In this document: positions 24,025 through 32,959 of the stretch, one piece after another
Position numbering within the stretch: the stretch's first letter is position 1
Layout: every line of letters starts with the position of its first letter
Assembly (NCBI RefSeq): GCF_007004665.1
Contig: NZ_ML660055.1
Span: 1 to 64,000 of the forward strand
Direction of reading: 5' to 3'
DNA from: Denitrobaculum tricleocarpae
GTDB taxonomy: Bacteria; Pseudomonadota; Alphaproteobacteria; Kiloniellales; Kiloniellaceae
DNA: 64,000 nucleotides
Made by a program: the position numbers and the translations under genes
The notes under the pieces: model-generated
What the model was told of the DNA's origin: nothing
What the model saw: the letters and a program-made list of their open reading frames with translations, nothing else
Database searches by the model: none

Positions 24025-25560
24025 ATGGATTACCCGAGACACTACAACGCCGCCACCGACTTTATTGACCGGAACATCGCGAAGGGTCTAAGCGAAAAGA
24101 CCGCCTTTATCGATCCGGTCCGCAGTCTGACCTATGGGGATCTCGGCAGGGAAAGCTGCCGCGCGGCAAATTTGATGATCTCGCACGGCTTGGGATTGGA
24201 AGACCGGGTCGCGATGCTGGTGCACGACACCGTGGACTTCCCGGTCATCTTCTGGGGAGCGATCAAGGCCGGTATTGTTCCTGTCGCGCTGAACACCCTG
24301 CTCTCGACAGACCAGTACCACTACATCCTCGAGGACTCGCGCGCGAAAGTGCTGTTCATCTCGGCGGCGCTCCTGGAGACCCTGAAACCCGCCCTGGCAA
24401 AGCTTCCGCGCCTGAAACACATCTTCGTGGTCGGCGGCGACAGCGGCGATCACATCGACTTTGCAAAAAGCCTCGCAGCGGAATCCGACCAATTTGAAAC
24501 CGTCGAGACCTGCGCCGATGAGACGGCTTTCTGGCTCTACTCTTCAGGCTCGACCGGCATGCCCAAGGGCGTGCCACACATTCACAGCAGCCTGATGGAG
24601 ACCGCGCGGCTTTTCGGGCAGGGCGTACTCGGCATTCAGGAAGACGACATGGTCTACTCGGCCGCGAAACTCTTCTTCGCCTACGGCCTGGGCAACGGCA
24701 TGTCTTTTCCCTTGTCGGTCGGCGCGACCACGATCCTCTTTCCCGGCCGCCCGACACCGGACGCCGTGCTGGGTCTTCTGAAAGAACATCAGCCCAGCAT
24801 CTATTGCGGTGTCCCGACACTCTACGCCGCGCTGCTCGCACATCCGGACTGCAACCGTGAAAAGACATCGGCCCGATTGCGCATTTGCCTTTCCGCCGGC
24901 GAAGCACTGCCCGAGGATGTGGGAACGTCCTGGCGGAAAACCATGGGCGTTGACATTCTGGATGGCGTGGGCTCGACCGAGATGCTGCACATCTTTCTCT
25001 CCAACCGTCCCGGCGACATCGTTTACGGCACGTCAGGTATCGCCGTTCCGGGCTACGACCTGCGGCTGGTCGACGAAGAGGGCCAGGACATCACTGAAGA
25101 TGACGTGGGCGAATTGCTGGTCCGCGGCAGTTCGGCGGCAAGCGGGTACTGGAACCAGCGGGAAAAAACCCGGCGCACCTTCGAAGGCGAGTGGACCCGG
25201 ACCGGCGACAAGTACACCCGCGACAGCGACGGCCGATACCACTACTGCGGCCGCACGGACGACATGTTCAAGGTCAGCGGTATCTGGGTGTCGCCCTTCG
25301 AAGTGGAATCCGCCCTGATCTCTCACGAAAGCGTTCTCGAAGCCGCCGTGGTCCCCTTTGAAGATCCCGATGGCCTGACCAAACCCAAAGCCTTCGTGAT
25401 CCTGCAAGAGGGCGCATCATCCGATGGCATGTTCGAAGTCTTGAAAGATCATGTCCAGACCAGTGTCGGGAAATGGAAGTATCCGCGCGAGATTGTCTTC
25501 GTGGACTCTCTGCCGAAAACCGCCACCGGTAAGATCCAACGTTTCAAGCTCAGGGATTGA
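24025..25560 (+). CDS. Benzoate-CoA ligase family protein
   Basis: This 511-residue AMP-forming ligase resembles bacterial benzoate-CoA ligases (BadA/BclA type). It has P-loop YSSGSTGMPKG, an ILDGVGSTEMLHIF acyl-adenylate motif, WTRTGDKY at the hinge, and PKTATGKIQRFKLRD with the catalytic Lys at the C-terminus. It should form benzoyl-CoA or a substituted analogue, the substrate of the BoxAB epoxidase encoded downstream. It is only 20 bases after the DUF4863 gene. Halo-, hydroxy- or aminobenzoate are possible alternative substrates. Confidence 0.9.
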   Translation: MDYPRHYNAATDFIDRNIAKGLSEKTAFIDPVRSLTYGDLGRESCRAANLMISHGLGLEDRVAMLVHDTVDFPVIFWGAIKAGIVPVALNTLLSTDQYHYILEDSRAKVLFISAALLETLKPALAKLPRLKHIFVVGGDSGDHIDFAKSLAAESDQFETVETCADETAFWLYSSGSTGMPKGVPHIHSSLMETARLFGQGVLGIQEDDMVYSAAKLFFAYGLGNGMSFPLSVGATTILFPGRPTPDAVLGLLKEHQPSIYCGVPTLYAALLAHPDCNREKTSARLRICLSAGEALPEDVGTSWRKTMGVDILDGVGSTEMLHIFLSNRPGDIVYGTSGIAVPGYDLRLVDEEGQDITEDDVGELLVRGSSAASGYWNQREKTRRTFEGEWTRTGDKYTRDSDGRYHYCGRTDDMFKVSGIWVSPFEVESALISHESVLEAAVVPFEDPDGLTKPKAFVILQEGASSDGMFEVLKDHVQTSVGKWKYPREIVFVDSLPKTATGKIQRFKLRD

Positions 25561-25566
25561 AGCACC

Positions 25567-26388
25567 ATGCCGCTTGAGGATGCCGGGCACATTGAAATCG
25601 AAGGCGCGAATCTCGAGTACCGGATGATCGGTCCCCGCCCTGAGGAAGCACCCACCATCGTACTTCTGCACGAAGGCCTGGGATGCGCGGCTCTGTGGCG
25701 TGATTTCCCGGAGCAGCTGGCGAAATCGACCGGCCTGGGTGTGTTCATCTATTCGCGCCAGGGATATGGCGGTTCCTCGTCCTGCGAGGTGCCGCGCCCG
25801 CTGACCTATATGCATCATGAAGCGATCGATGTTTTGCCTGATCTGCTGGATGCCATCGCTTTTCGCAGCGGTGTACTGGTGGGACATTCCGACGGTGCAT
25901 CGATTGCCGCGATTCATGCCGGCGACATTGCCGACCCGCGCGTGAAAGGCCTGGTCCTGATGGCGCCGCATTTCTTCACGGAAGACGAGGGCATCGCCGC
26001 CATCGCGGAGACCAAGATCACCTTCGAGACCACCGACCTGCGCGATCGACTGAAAAAATATCACGGCGAAAATGTCGACTGCGCCTTTTGGGGCTGGAAC
26101 CGCGCCTGGCTCGACCCGGAGTTCCGCAACTGGGACCTCAGGGAATATCTGCCGCAGATTACGATACCGGTCATCGCTCTGCAGGGCTTGGAGGATCAAT
26201 ACGGCACAGCCGCCCAGATCGGCTGCATCGAAGAACTCTGCGGCGGCGAATTCGAGAGCCTCTTCCTGTCAAATTGCGCCCACACCCCCTTTCGCGAGCA
26301 GCCGGAGCAGACCCTGGCGGCCACCAGCCGCTTCGTTGCGAGTCTCTTCGAGGCCGGCACCGCGGTCGGCAACCGGCAGCAAGGATGA
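25567..26388 (+). CDS. Alpha/beta-fold hydrolase
   Basis: This 273-residue hydrolase has an N-terminal strand pattern with LLHEGLGCAALWRDFP (oxyanion region), a nucleophile elbow VGHSDGAS (Ser), a likely acidic residue in LQGLEDQYG and a His in NCAHTPFREQ. It begins 6 bases after the CoA ligase gene and is followed 4 bases later by the DUF309 gene. Hydrolases of this kind recur in benzoyl-CoA gene clusters, but the substrate (ester, lactone or thioester) is unknown. Confidence 0.82.
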   Translation: MPLEDAGHIEIEGANLEYRMIGPRPEEAPTIVLLHEGLGCAALWRDFPEQLAKSTGLGVFIYSRQGYGGSSSCEVPRPLTYMHHEAIDVLPDLLDAIAFRSGVLVGHSDGASIAAIHAGDIADPRVKGLVLMAPHFFTEDEGIAAIAETKITFETTDLRDRLKKYHGENVDCAFWGWNRAWLDPEFRNWDLREYLPQITIPVIALQGLEDQYGTAAQIGCIEELCGGEFESLFLSNCAHTPFREQPEQTLAATSRFVASLFEAGTAVGNRQQG

Positions 26389-26392
26389 TGCG

Positions 26393-26860
26393 ATGACAGC
26401 CCTCCAGGCAACGAGCCCACTCCCGACACTGCCCGGAGACGTCGTTGCCCTGCCCGCACGCCCACATCACCCGGGGACGGGAAGCGTCGCGGACATGGCG
26501 CTGCTGGAAGAGGTCAAGCAAGCCTGTCCCGAAAGAACTGACCCCGGGAAATGGCGCCAGAACCGGACCTACCGATATGGCTGGTCTCTGTTCGAAGCGG
26601 GGTTTTATTGGGAAGCCCACGAGGTTTGGGAGCCGGTTTGGCTAGCGTGCCGACCCAACAGCCTGGAAAAGTCATTTCTGCGAGCGGCGATTCAATTGAC
26701 CAACGCCTGTCTGAAAGACGCGATGGGCAAGACGAACGCGGCCCGGCGGTTGTTTGATGAAGTCGAGGGGCTGGTGAGTGAACTGAAAACAGCATTGGGA
26801 GCCGAGAACACATCCTACATGGGTGTCGATATGACGAGGTTCGCTCGACGGGAGAGCTGA
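26393..26860 (+). CDS. DUF309 family protein
   Basis: This 155-residue protein carries the DUF309 signature FEAGFYWEAHEVWEPVWLACR near residues 60-80, with the usual His/Glu pair. The N-terminal 45 residues are Pro-rich and not conserved. It is the last gene before the boxC promoter. The molecular role of DUF309 is not established; its place at the end of the ligase/hydrolase unit suggests an accessory role in the same pathway, but nothing stronger. Confidence 0.78.
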   Translation: MTALQATSPLPTLPGDVVALPARPHHPGTGSVADMALLEEVKQACPERTDPGKWRQNRTYRYGWSLFEAGFYWEAHEVWEPVWLACRPNSLEKSFLRAAIQLTNACLKDAMGKTNAARRLFDEVEGLVSELKTALGAENTSYMGVDMTRFARRES

Positions 26861-26864
26861 GAAG

Positions 26865-26951
26865 TAAAATGCATTATATTGCGTTTATTGATAAATTTAA
26901 CGTCTTATTATGCATTTTACAGCTTGACCATACCCCCGACCGCACTAGACT
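26865..26951 (+). promoter_or_regulatory. boxC promoter with paired ATGCAT operators
   Basis: TAAAATGCATTATA (26865-26878) and its near-perfect inverted copy ATTATGCATTTTA (26907-26919) are spaced 41 bp between centres, about four helical turns. A TTGACC -35 box (26924-26929) and TAGACT -10 (26946-26951, 16-base spacer) follow immediately. The same 13-mer lies upstream of the ABC transporter. The BoxR-type regulator at the end of the operon is the likely binder, and looping or cooperative binding of two dimers is plausible. Confidence 0.62.
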
Positions 26952-27036
26952 TCTAATCAAGAGCTCGGCAGAGCCAACTCGATACCGGTGACCGCTGCAA
27001 CGGTGGACAGGCCGGATAAAGGGACGAAAAAGAGAG

Positions 27037-28686
27037 ATGATCGATTTTCAAACCGACCCCGCGCGGTACCGGCATTGGCGCATTGAAACCGATGGCCCGG
27101 TTGCGAACCTCATCATGGACGTCGACGAAAAAGGCGGCCTCTTCGAAGGTTATGAGCTGAAGCTCAACTCCTACGACCTGAGTGTCGATATCGAGCTCGC
27201 CGACGCGATCCAGCGCCTGCGCTTCGAGCATCCCGAGGTCAAGGTGGTTGTCCTGCGCTCCGGCAAGGACAAGGTCTTTTGCGCGGGCGCCAACATCCGG
27301 ATGCTGGCCGGAGCTGCCCATGCGCACAAGGTGAACTTCTGCAAGTTCACCAACGAGACCCGGAATTCCATGGAGGACGCGAGCCACCATTCCGGCCAGC
27401 AGTATATCAGCGCGGTGAATGGCGCCTGCGCGGGCGGCGGGTACGAACTCGCGCTCTCGACCGAATACATCCTGCTGACCGATGACGGATCTTCCTCCGT
27501 CGCGCTGCCTGAGGTTCCTCTGCTCGCGGTCTTGCCCGGCACCGGGGGCCTCACCCGGGTCACGGACAAGCGCAAGGTGCGCCGCGATCTGGCTGACGTT
27601 TTCTGCTCGATCGAAGAAGGCATCAAAGGAAAGAAAGCCGTCACCTGGCGGCTGGTCGACGAGACCGTTCCCAACTCCCGTTTCGAGGAAGCCATCGCGG
27701 CCAAGACCGGGGAGCTTGCGAAAAAATCGGATCGCCCTGACGGCGTGAGTGGGATCACGCTCGGGCCTCTGGCGCGAAGCTTCACCCAGAACAGCGTGAC
27801 CTACTCCAGCGTCCAGGTCGAGTTGGACCGCGAGAGGAAACTCGCCACCGTGACCATCAAGGGTCCGGAAGATATGCCCCCTGCCTCGGCGGAAGAAATG
27901 TCCGCGCAGGGTGACGCTTTCTGGCCGCTCCGGGCGGCGCGCGAGCTGGACGACGCCATTCTTCATCTGCGCTTGAACGAGATGGAACTGGGTGTCATTC
28001 AGTTCAAAACACTGGGCGACAGCGCCAGGGCCCTGGCTTACGACGACTTCCTGGAAGCTCACCAGGAGAACTGGCTGGCCAAAGAAATCCTGCTCTACTG
28101 GCGCCGGGTTTTAAAGCGGGTCGATATGACCTCACGCTCACTGGTGGCGCTGATCGAGCCGGGCAGCTGCTTCGCCGGAACGCTGGCGGAATTGGTCTGG
28201 GCCTGCGACCGTTCCTATATGGCGGTCGGTGCCTTCGAAGGCGACAACCGCCCCGAAGCCACCCTCATGCTCTCAGCCGCCAACTTCGGCCGCCACCCCA
28301 TGTCGAACGGGCTCAGCCGCCTGGAGACCCGTTTCCTTGGTGAGCCGGACAGTGTGACAAAAATCGAAGCGCGCAAGGGCGAACCCCTCACCGCGGAAGA
28401 GGCCGAAGAACTGGGCCTCGTCACCTTCGCCTACGACGACATCGACTGGGAAGACGAAGTCCGCATCTTCCTCGAGGAACGCACGAGCTTCTCACCTGAT
28501 GCAATGACCGGCATGGAAGCCAACCTGCGCTTTGCCGGCCCTGAAACCATGGAAACCAGAATCTTCGGGCGCCTGACCGCCTGGCAGAACTGGATCTTCC
28601 AGCGGCCGAACGCGGTCGGGGATGACGGCGCGCTGCGCCGCTACGGTTCCGGTCAAAAGGCCGACTACAACATGGAACGGGTTTGA
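27037..28686 (+). CDS. boxC: 2,3-epoxybenzoyl-CoA dihydrolase (BoxC)
   Basis: This 549-residue protein is a double crotonase-fold enzyme of full BoxC length. The first half has SGKDKVFCAGANIRML and VNGACAGGGYELALSTEYI, the CoA oxyanion-hole segments. The second half carries SLVALIEPGSCFAGTLAELVWACDR. BoxC hydrolytically opens the 2,3-epoxybenzoyl-CoA ring to 3,4-dehydroadipyl-CoA semialdehyde and formate. AGGGACGAAAAAGAGAG lies before the ATG. It heads a boxC-boxB-boxA order with short gaps. boxD, which oxidises the product aldehyde, is not in the window. Confidence 0.95.
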   Translation: MIDFQTDPARYRHWRIETDGPVANLIMDVDEKGGLFEGYELKLNSYDLSVDIELADAIQRLRFEHPEVKVVVLRSGKDKVFCAGANIRMLAGAAHAHKVNFCKFTNETRNSMEDASHHSGQQYISAVNGACAGGGYELALSTEYILLTDDGSSSVALPEVPLLAVLPGTGGLTRVTDKRKVRRDLADVFCSIEEGIKGKKAVTWRLVDETVPNSRFEEAIAAKTGELAKKSDRPDGVSGITLGPLARSFTQNSVTYSSVQVELDRERKLATVTIKGPEDMPPASAEEMSAQGDAFWPLRAARELDDAILHLRLNEMELGVIQFKTLGDSARALAYDDFLEAHQENWLAKEILLYWRRVLKRVDMTSRSLVALIEPGSCFAGTLAELVWACDRSYMAVGAFEGDNRPEATLMLSAANFGRHPMSNGLSRLETRFLGEPDSVTKIEARKGEPLTAEEAEELGLVTFAYDDIDWEDEVRIFLEERTSFSPDAMTGMEANLRFAGPETMETRIFGRLTAWQNWIFQRPNAVGDDGALRRYGSGQKADYNMERV

Positions 28687-28719
28687 GGTCTCGCAAGGCC
28701 GCAAAAAAAGGAACGACCG

Positions 28720-30168
28720 ATGATCGATGCAATGACCGTCAACTACGACACTATGATCCCGAACAACGTCGGCCTGTCGGAAGACCGCCGGGTGCTGAAA
28801 GCCCTGGAACGCTGGCATCCGGGCTACATCGACTGGTGGAAGGATATGGGCCCGGACGGCTTTCAGGATGCCATGGTCTACCTGCGCACGGCGGTCGGCG
28901 TCGACCCCAAGGGCTGGGCAAAGTTCGACTACGTGAAAATGCCGGAATACCGCTGGGGCGTGCTGCTTGCGCCGCAGGAGGAAGGCCGCACGATCCCCTT
29001 TGGCGAGCACCTGGGTGAACTGGCCTGGCAGGAAGTGCCGGGCGAATATCGCGCGCTCATGCGGCGGCTGGTTGTCATCCAGGGCGATACCGAACCCGCC
29101 TCGGTCGAGCAACAGCGGCATCTGGGCAAGACCGCGCCCTCGCTCTACGACATGCGCAACCTCTTCCAGGTCAACGTCGAGGAAGGCCGGCACCTCTGGG
29201 CCATGGTCTACCTGCTGCAGAAATACTTCGGCGCGGACGGCCGCGAGGAAGCGAACGAATTGCTGCGCAGGCGCTCCGGCGACGGCGACGCACCGCGTAT
29301 GTTGGGGGCCTTTAACGAGACGACCGGCGACTGGCTGTCCTTCTTTATGTTCACCTTCTTCACCGACCGGGACGGCAAGATGCAGCTTGAGAGCCTCGCG
29401 CAATCCGGTTTTGATCCGCTTTCGCGCACATGCCGCTTCATGCTGACCGAAGAGGCCCACCACATGTTCGTCGGAGAATCCGGTATCGGCCGTGTGATCC
29501 AGCGGACCTGCGAAGCGATGAAAGCGGCCGGCATTGAAGACCCCAACGACATCGCCAAGATCCGCGCGCTCGGTGTCATCGACCTGCCGACCCTGCAGAA
29601 GAAAGCAAATCTGCATTACTCACTGTCGTTGGACCTCTTCGGGTCCGAGGTCTCCACCAATGCCGCCAATGCCTTCAATGCAGGCATCAAGGGGCGTTTT
29701 CACGAAACCAAGATCGACGACGATCACCGCTTGCTGAACGACACCTATCCTGTGCTGAAGCATGTCGACGGCGAATTCAAACTGATCGATGAGCCCGCGC
29801 TCTCTGCCCTGAACATGCGCCTGCGGGACGATTACGTCACCGACTGTGCCAAGGGCATCAAGCGCTGGAACAAAATCATCGAAAAAACAGGCGTCGACTT
29901 CGCCCTGACCCTGCCGCACGCGGCCTTCCACCGGCAGATCGGTGAGTTCGCCAACATCTCCGTGACGCCGTCGGGCATCATCCTGTCCGACAGTGAGTGG
30001 AACCAGCGCAAGAGCGAGTGGCTGCCGTCGGGCGATGACGGCGACTTCATCCAGTCGCTGATGGTTCCGGCCACCGGTATCGGCGAATACGCCGGCTGGA
30101 TCGCGCCGCCGAAGATCGGGATCGACAACCAGCCCGGCAACTTCGAGTACGTTCAGATCGCCGCATGA
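28720..30168 (+). CDS. boxB: Benzoyl-CoA 2,3-epoxidase, oxygenase component (BoxB)
   Basis: This 482-residue protein is a class I diiron epoxidase. Iron ligands are visible in NVEEGRHLWAM and TEEAHHMFVGE, each giving an ExxH motif, with flanking Glu residues in the same helices. BoxB binds benzoyl-CoA and inserts one oxygen atom to form the 2,3-epoxide, using electrons from BoxA. The gene overlaps boxA by 4 bases. Length and motifs are normal. If an anthraniloyl-CoA made by the first cluster were a substrate, this would be the step to test; nothing in the sequence shows it. Confidence 0.95.
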   Translation: MIDAMTVNYDTMIPNNVGLSEDRRVLKALERWHPGYIDWWKDMGPDGFQDAMVYLRTAVGVDPKGWAKFDYVKMPEYRWGVLLAPQEEGRTIPFGEHLGELAWQEVPGEYRALMRRLVVIQGDTEPASVEQQRHLGKTAPSLYDMRNLFQVNVEEGRHLWAMVYLLQKYFGADGREEANELLRRRSGDGDAPRMLGAFNETTGDWLSFFMFTFFTDRDGKMQLESLAQSGFDPLSRTCRFMLTEEAHHMFVGESGIGRVIQRTCEAMKAAGIEDPNDIAKIRALGVIDLPTLQKKANLHYSLSLDLFGSEVSTNAANAFNAGIKGRFHETKIDDDHRLLNDTYPVLKHVDGEFKLIDEPALSALNMRLRDDYVTDCAKGIKRWNKIIEKTGVDFALTLPHAAFHRQIGEFANISVTPSGIILSDSEWNQRKSEWLPSGDDGDFIQSLMVPATGIGEYAGWIAPPKIGIDNQPGNFEYVQIAA

Positions 30169-31385
30169 GCGCGTCCCCGAACCCACAGGCGGGGTCGCAG
30201 CCGCTCAAACAGCATCTGATCGATCCGGAGATCTGCATTCGTTGCGGAACCTGCGAAGAGACCTGTCCGATCGATGCCATCACCCACAACGACGACAACT
30301 ACGTTGTCGATGCAGAGATTTGTAACTACTGCATGGACTGCATCGGGCCCTGCCCGACCGGCTCGATCGATAACTGGCGTCTCGTGATGACGGCCTATTC
30401 TCTCGAGGAACAGTTTGAGTGGGAAGAGCTGCCGGAGCAGGAAGAACTTGAGAGCGGCGAACAAGGGTCGGTGAGTCTGGAAGCCTTGGAAGATGAGATC
30501 GATGCACTGCTCGCCAAAGCGCACGAAGGCACCGGCGGCAAGGCCGTGGTGCCTGCCTCGGCATCCAAGCCCAGCGTCAATCTCTTCCGCCGCGACCATC
30601 CCGCTGTCGCCACGGTGCAGGGAAACTTCCGGCTGACCAAGGACAACGTTGAGAACGATGTCCGTCACATCATCCTGGATTTCGGCGATACGGTCTTTCC
30701 GGTCCTCGAAGGCCAATCGATTGCCATCACCCCGCCGGGAAGTGATAAAGACGGTAAGCCGCATGAGTCACGGCTCTACTCCATCGCCAGCCCGCGTGAC
30801 GGCGAGCGACCGAACACCAACAATGTCGCCCTGACGGTCAAACGCGAACCGGAAGGTCTGTGTTCGAACTATATTTGCGATCTGAAAAAGGGCGACCAGG
30901 TACAGGTCACCGGCCCGTTCGGCGCGACCTTCCTGATGCCCGGCGATCCTCTGGCCAACATCATCATGATCTGCACGGGAACCGGCTCGGCCCCGTTCCG
31001 GGCTTTCACCGAACGCCGCCGCCGTGCCATGCCGGATGCACCTGGCAAAATGCTGCTCTTCTTTGGGGCACGCCAACCCGATGAGCTGCCGTACTTCGGC
31101 CCTCTCATGAAAGTACCTGAAGATCTGCTTGCCAAGCACCTGGTTTACTCCCGTCTTCCAGACCAACCGAAGGAGTATGTTCAGGACCGCATGCGGGATT
31201 GCGCGGGTGAATTTTCGGAACTGCTGAAGGACGAACGCACCCATATCTACATCTGCGGCCTGAAAGGCATGGAGACCGGTGTCGACGAAGCCCTGGCCGA
31301 CATCTGCCGCAGCGAGAATCTCGACTGGGCGAGCCTCAAACCAACACTGCGCACGACAGGGCGGTATCATGTCGAAACCTATTGA
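30165..31385 (+). CDS. boxA: Benzoyl-CoA 2,3-epoxidase, reductase component (BoxA)
   Basis: This 406-residue reductase begins with two 4Fe-4S motifs (CIRCGTCEETCP and CNYCMDCIGPCP). After an acidic linker rich in Glu, a ferredoxin-NADP reductase module follows with RLYSIASP (flavin), GTGSAPFRAF and YICGLKGME (NADPH). It transfers electrons from NADPH to BoxB. The gene overlaps both its neighbours, by 4 bases with boxB and by 17 with the thioesterase. Length is normal for BoxA. Confidence 0.95.
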   Translation: MSASPNPQAGSQPLKQHLIDPEICIRCGTCEETCPIDAITHNDDNYVVDAEICNYCMDCIGPCPTGSIDNWRLVMTAYSLEEQFEWEELPEQEELESGEQGSVSLEALEDEIDALLAKAHEGTGGKAVVPASASKPSVNLFRRDHPAVATVQGNFRLTKDNVENDVRHIILDFGDTVFPVLEGQSIAITPPGSDKDGKPHESRLYSIASPRDGERPNTNNVALTVKREPEGLCSNYICDLKKGDQVQVTGPFGATFLMPGDPLANIIMICTGTGSAPFRAFTERRRRAMPDAPGKMLLFFGARQPDELPYFGPLMKVPEDLLAKHLVYSRLPDQPKEYVQDRMRDCAGEFSELLKDERTHIYICGLKGMETGVDEALADICRSENLDWASLKPTLRTTGRYHVETY

Positions 31386-31887
31386 GCCGCGCGGCATGAA
31401 AGCACCGCCTGAGGCCCGCGATATTGCCGCGCCGCGCGAGCTGCCGCCCGGCCCGTTCGAACATGACATCACCATCCGCTGGGGCGATTGCGACCCTGCG
31501 CAGATCGCCTATACCGCAAACATCCCGGCCTGGGGGCTGCGGGCGATTGAGGCCTGGTATGAAGCCTGCCTCGGCGTCGACTGGTATGCGATCAACATCG
31601 ACAACGGTATGGGAACGCCCTTCGTCCATCTGGATTTCGACATGGTGTCGCCGGTCACACCGCGTGCCGTGCTCTCCTGCAAGGTCTATGTCCGCTCCAT
31701 AGGACGCTCTTCCCTGGCCCATCGGGTCGAGTGCTTTCAAGACGGAGAGCTGTGCTTTACCGGTCAGACCGTCTCGGCGTTTGTCGCCGCGACAAAGATG
31801 AAACCCATTTCGATCCCGGCCAATATGCGGGCCTCGATCCAACGCTATGCCGAGCAACAGGGACGGCCGTTGGAGACGGCAGCTTGA
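31369..31887 (+). CDS. 4-hydroxybenzoyl-CoA-thioesterase-like hotdog protein
   Basis: This 172-residue hotdog protein of the 4-HBT type carries the signature ITIRWGDCDPAQIAYTANIPAW, containing the catalytic Asp and Tyr region. The ATG at 31369 lies inside the end of boxA, giving a 17-base overlap. Thioesterases in box clusters are thought to hydrolyse trapped non-metabolisable benzoyl-CoA analogues. It is the second aromatic thioesterase in the window, of a different subfamily from the one behind the TRAP genes. Confidence 0.85.
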   Translation: MSKPIEPRGMKAPPEARDIAAPRELPPGPFEHDITIRWGDCDPAQIAYTANIPAWGLRAIEAWYEACLGVDWYAINIDNGMGTPFVHLDFDMVSPVTPRAVLSCKVYVRSIGRSSLAHRVECFQDGELCFTGQTVSAFVAATKMKPISIPANMRASIQRYAEQQGRPLETAA

Positions 31888-31956
31888 CACAAGGCGCTGT
31901 CTCCCGCATGCAGCTGAAGTTTGCAGCAAGAAACGAAACACGATCCAGAGAGCACG

Positions 31957-32886
31957 ATGGCGTCAGACAGCGATAGCCTGGTTACGGAAAATGATCCGCC
32001 CCCGAGCCGCCTTGGATCCCAGGATCAGGGATTCCTGCAGGAGGTCGGAAACCGGGTGCGCAGTGCGCGGAAACGACACGGCATGTCGCGTAAGGTGCTG
32101 GCGCGGGAGTCGGGAGTTTCGGAGCGCTATCTCGCGCAACTGGAAACCGGCAGCGGCAACATCTCGATCCTTCTCTTGCGCCAGGTTGCTGCGGCGACAG
32201 GTATGAAACTGCGGGATCTGGTGTCTGAATCCCAGGAAGACGCCCCCGAAATCCTCTCGATTCTCGAGCTGGCACGCCGTGCGAGCCCCGCACAGCGCGA
32301 AGACATCATCAACAGTCTTACCGGCATGCTGGATCAGTCCGGCACCAACCTCAAGGCGTCCCGGATTGCCCTGATCGGCTTGCGCGGCGCCGGAAAGTCG
32401 ACGCTGGGAAAACTCATCGCGGAAGATCTCAAGATTCCCTTCATCGAACTGAACCGCGAAATCGAGCTGGACAGCGGCCTCGCCATCGCCGAGATCTTCG
32501 CGCTCTACGGTCAGGACGGGTACCGGCGTCTGGAACAGCGCTGCCTGCGATCGGTCATCGACCGCCATAGCGAGGTCGTGCTGGCCGTGGCCGGCGGCAT
32601 TGTCGCAGAGGCCAACACCTACGAGATGCTGCTGAGGTCTTTCCACAGCGTTTGGCTGCAGGCTAGGCCGGAAGAACATATGGAACGCGTGCGGGCGCAG
32701 GGCGACCGTCGGCCGATGGCGGGTAACCCGGCGGCCATGAACGACCTGCGCTCGATCCTGGAGAGCCGCCAGCAGCTCTACGCCAACGCGGAAATGACCT
32801 TCAACACCAGTGGGAAAACGGTGGCACAGTGCAGAGATGAACTGAGTGGCCTTCTGGTCAGCCGCGTGACCGGCAGCCATTCGTGA
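31957..32886 (+). CDS. boxR: BoxR/BzdR-type regulator (HTH plus shikimate-kinase-like domain)
   Basis: This 309-residue protein has an XRE-type helix-turn-helix at about residues 25-80 (RSARKRHGMSRKVLARESG...ERYLAQLE). After a linker a shikimate-kinase-like domain follows, with P-loop IGLRGAGKST. This architecture is that of BzdR and BoxR, repressors that bind benzoyl-CoA in the kinase-like domain. The ATG at 31957 follows AGAGAG; an upstream TTG is less likely. It is expected to bind the paired ATGCAT sites upstream of boxC and of the ABC transporter (inference). Confidence 0.92.
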   Translation: MASDSDSLVTENDPPPSRLGSQDQGFLQEVGNRVRSARKRHGMSRKVLARESGVSERYLAQLETGSGNISILLLRQVAAATGMKLRDLVSESQEDAPEILSILELARRASPAQREDIINSLTGMLDQSGTNLKASRIALIGLRGAGKSTLGKLIAEDLKIPFIELNREIELDSGLAIAEIFALYGQDGYRRLEQRCLRSVIDRHSEVVLAVAGGIVAEANTYEMLLRSFHSVWLQARPEEHMERVRAQGDRRPMAGNPAAMNDLRSILESRQQLYANAEMTFNTSGKTVAQCRDELSGLLVSRVTGSHS

Positions 32887-32959
32887 TTGAGACCTGTCCG
32901 ATCCCGCAACGACACCAACCGCACTCGCCACCGAGCCCGCTGACAAGCATTTCTTTTGA

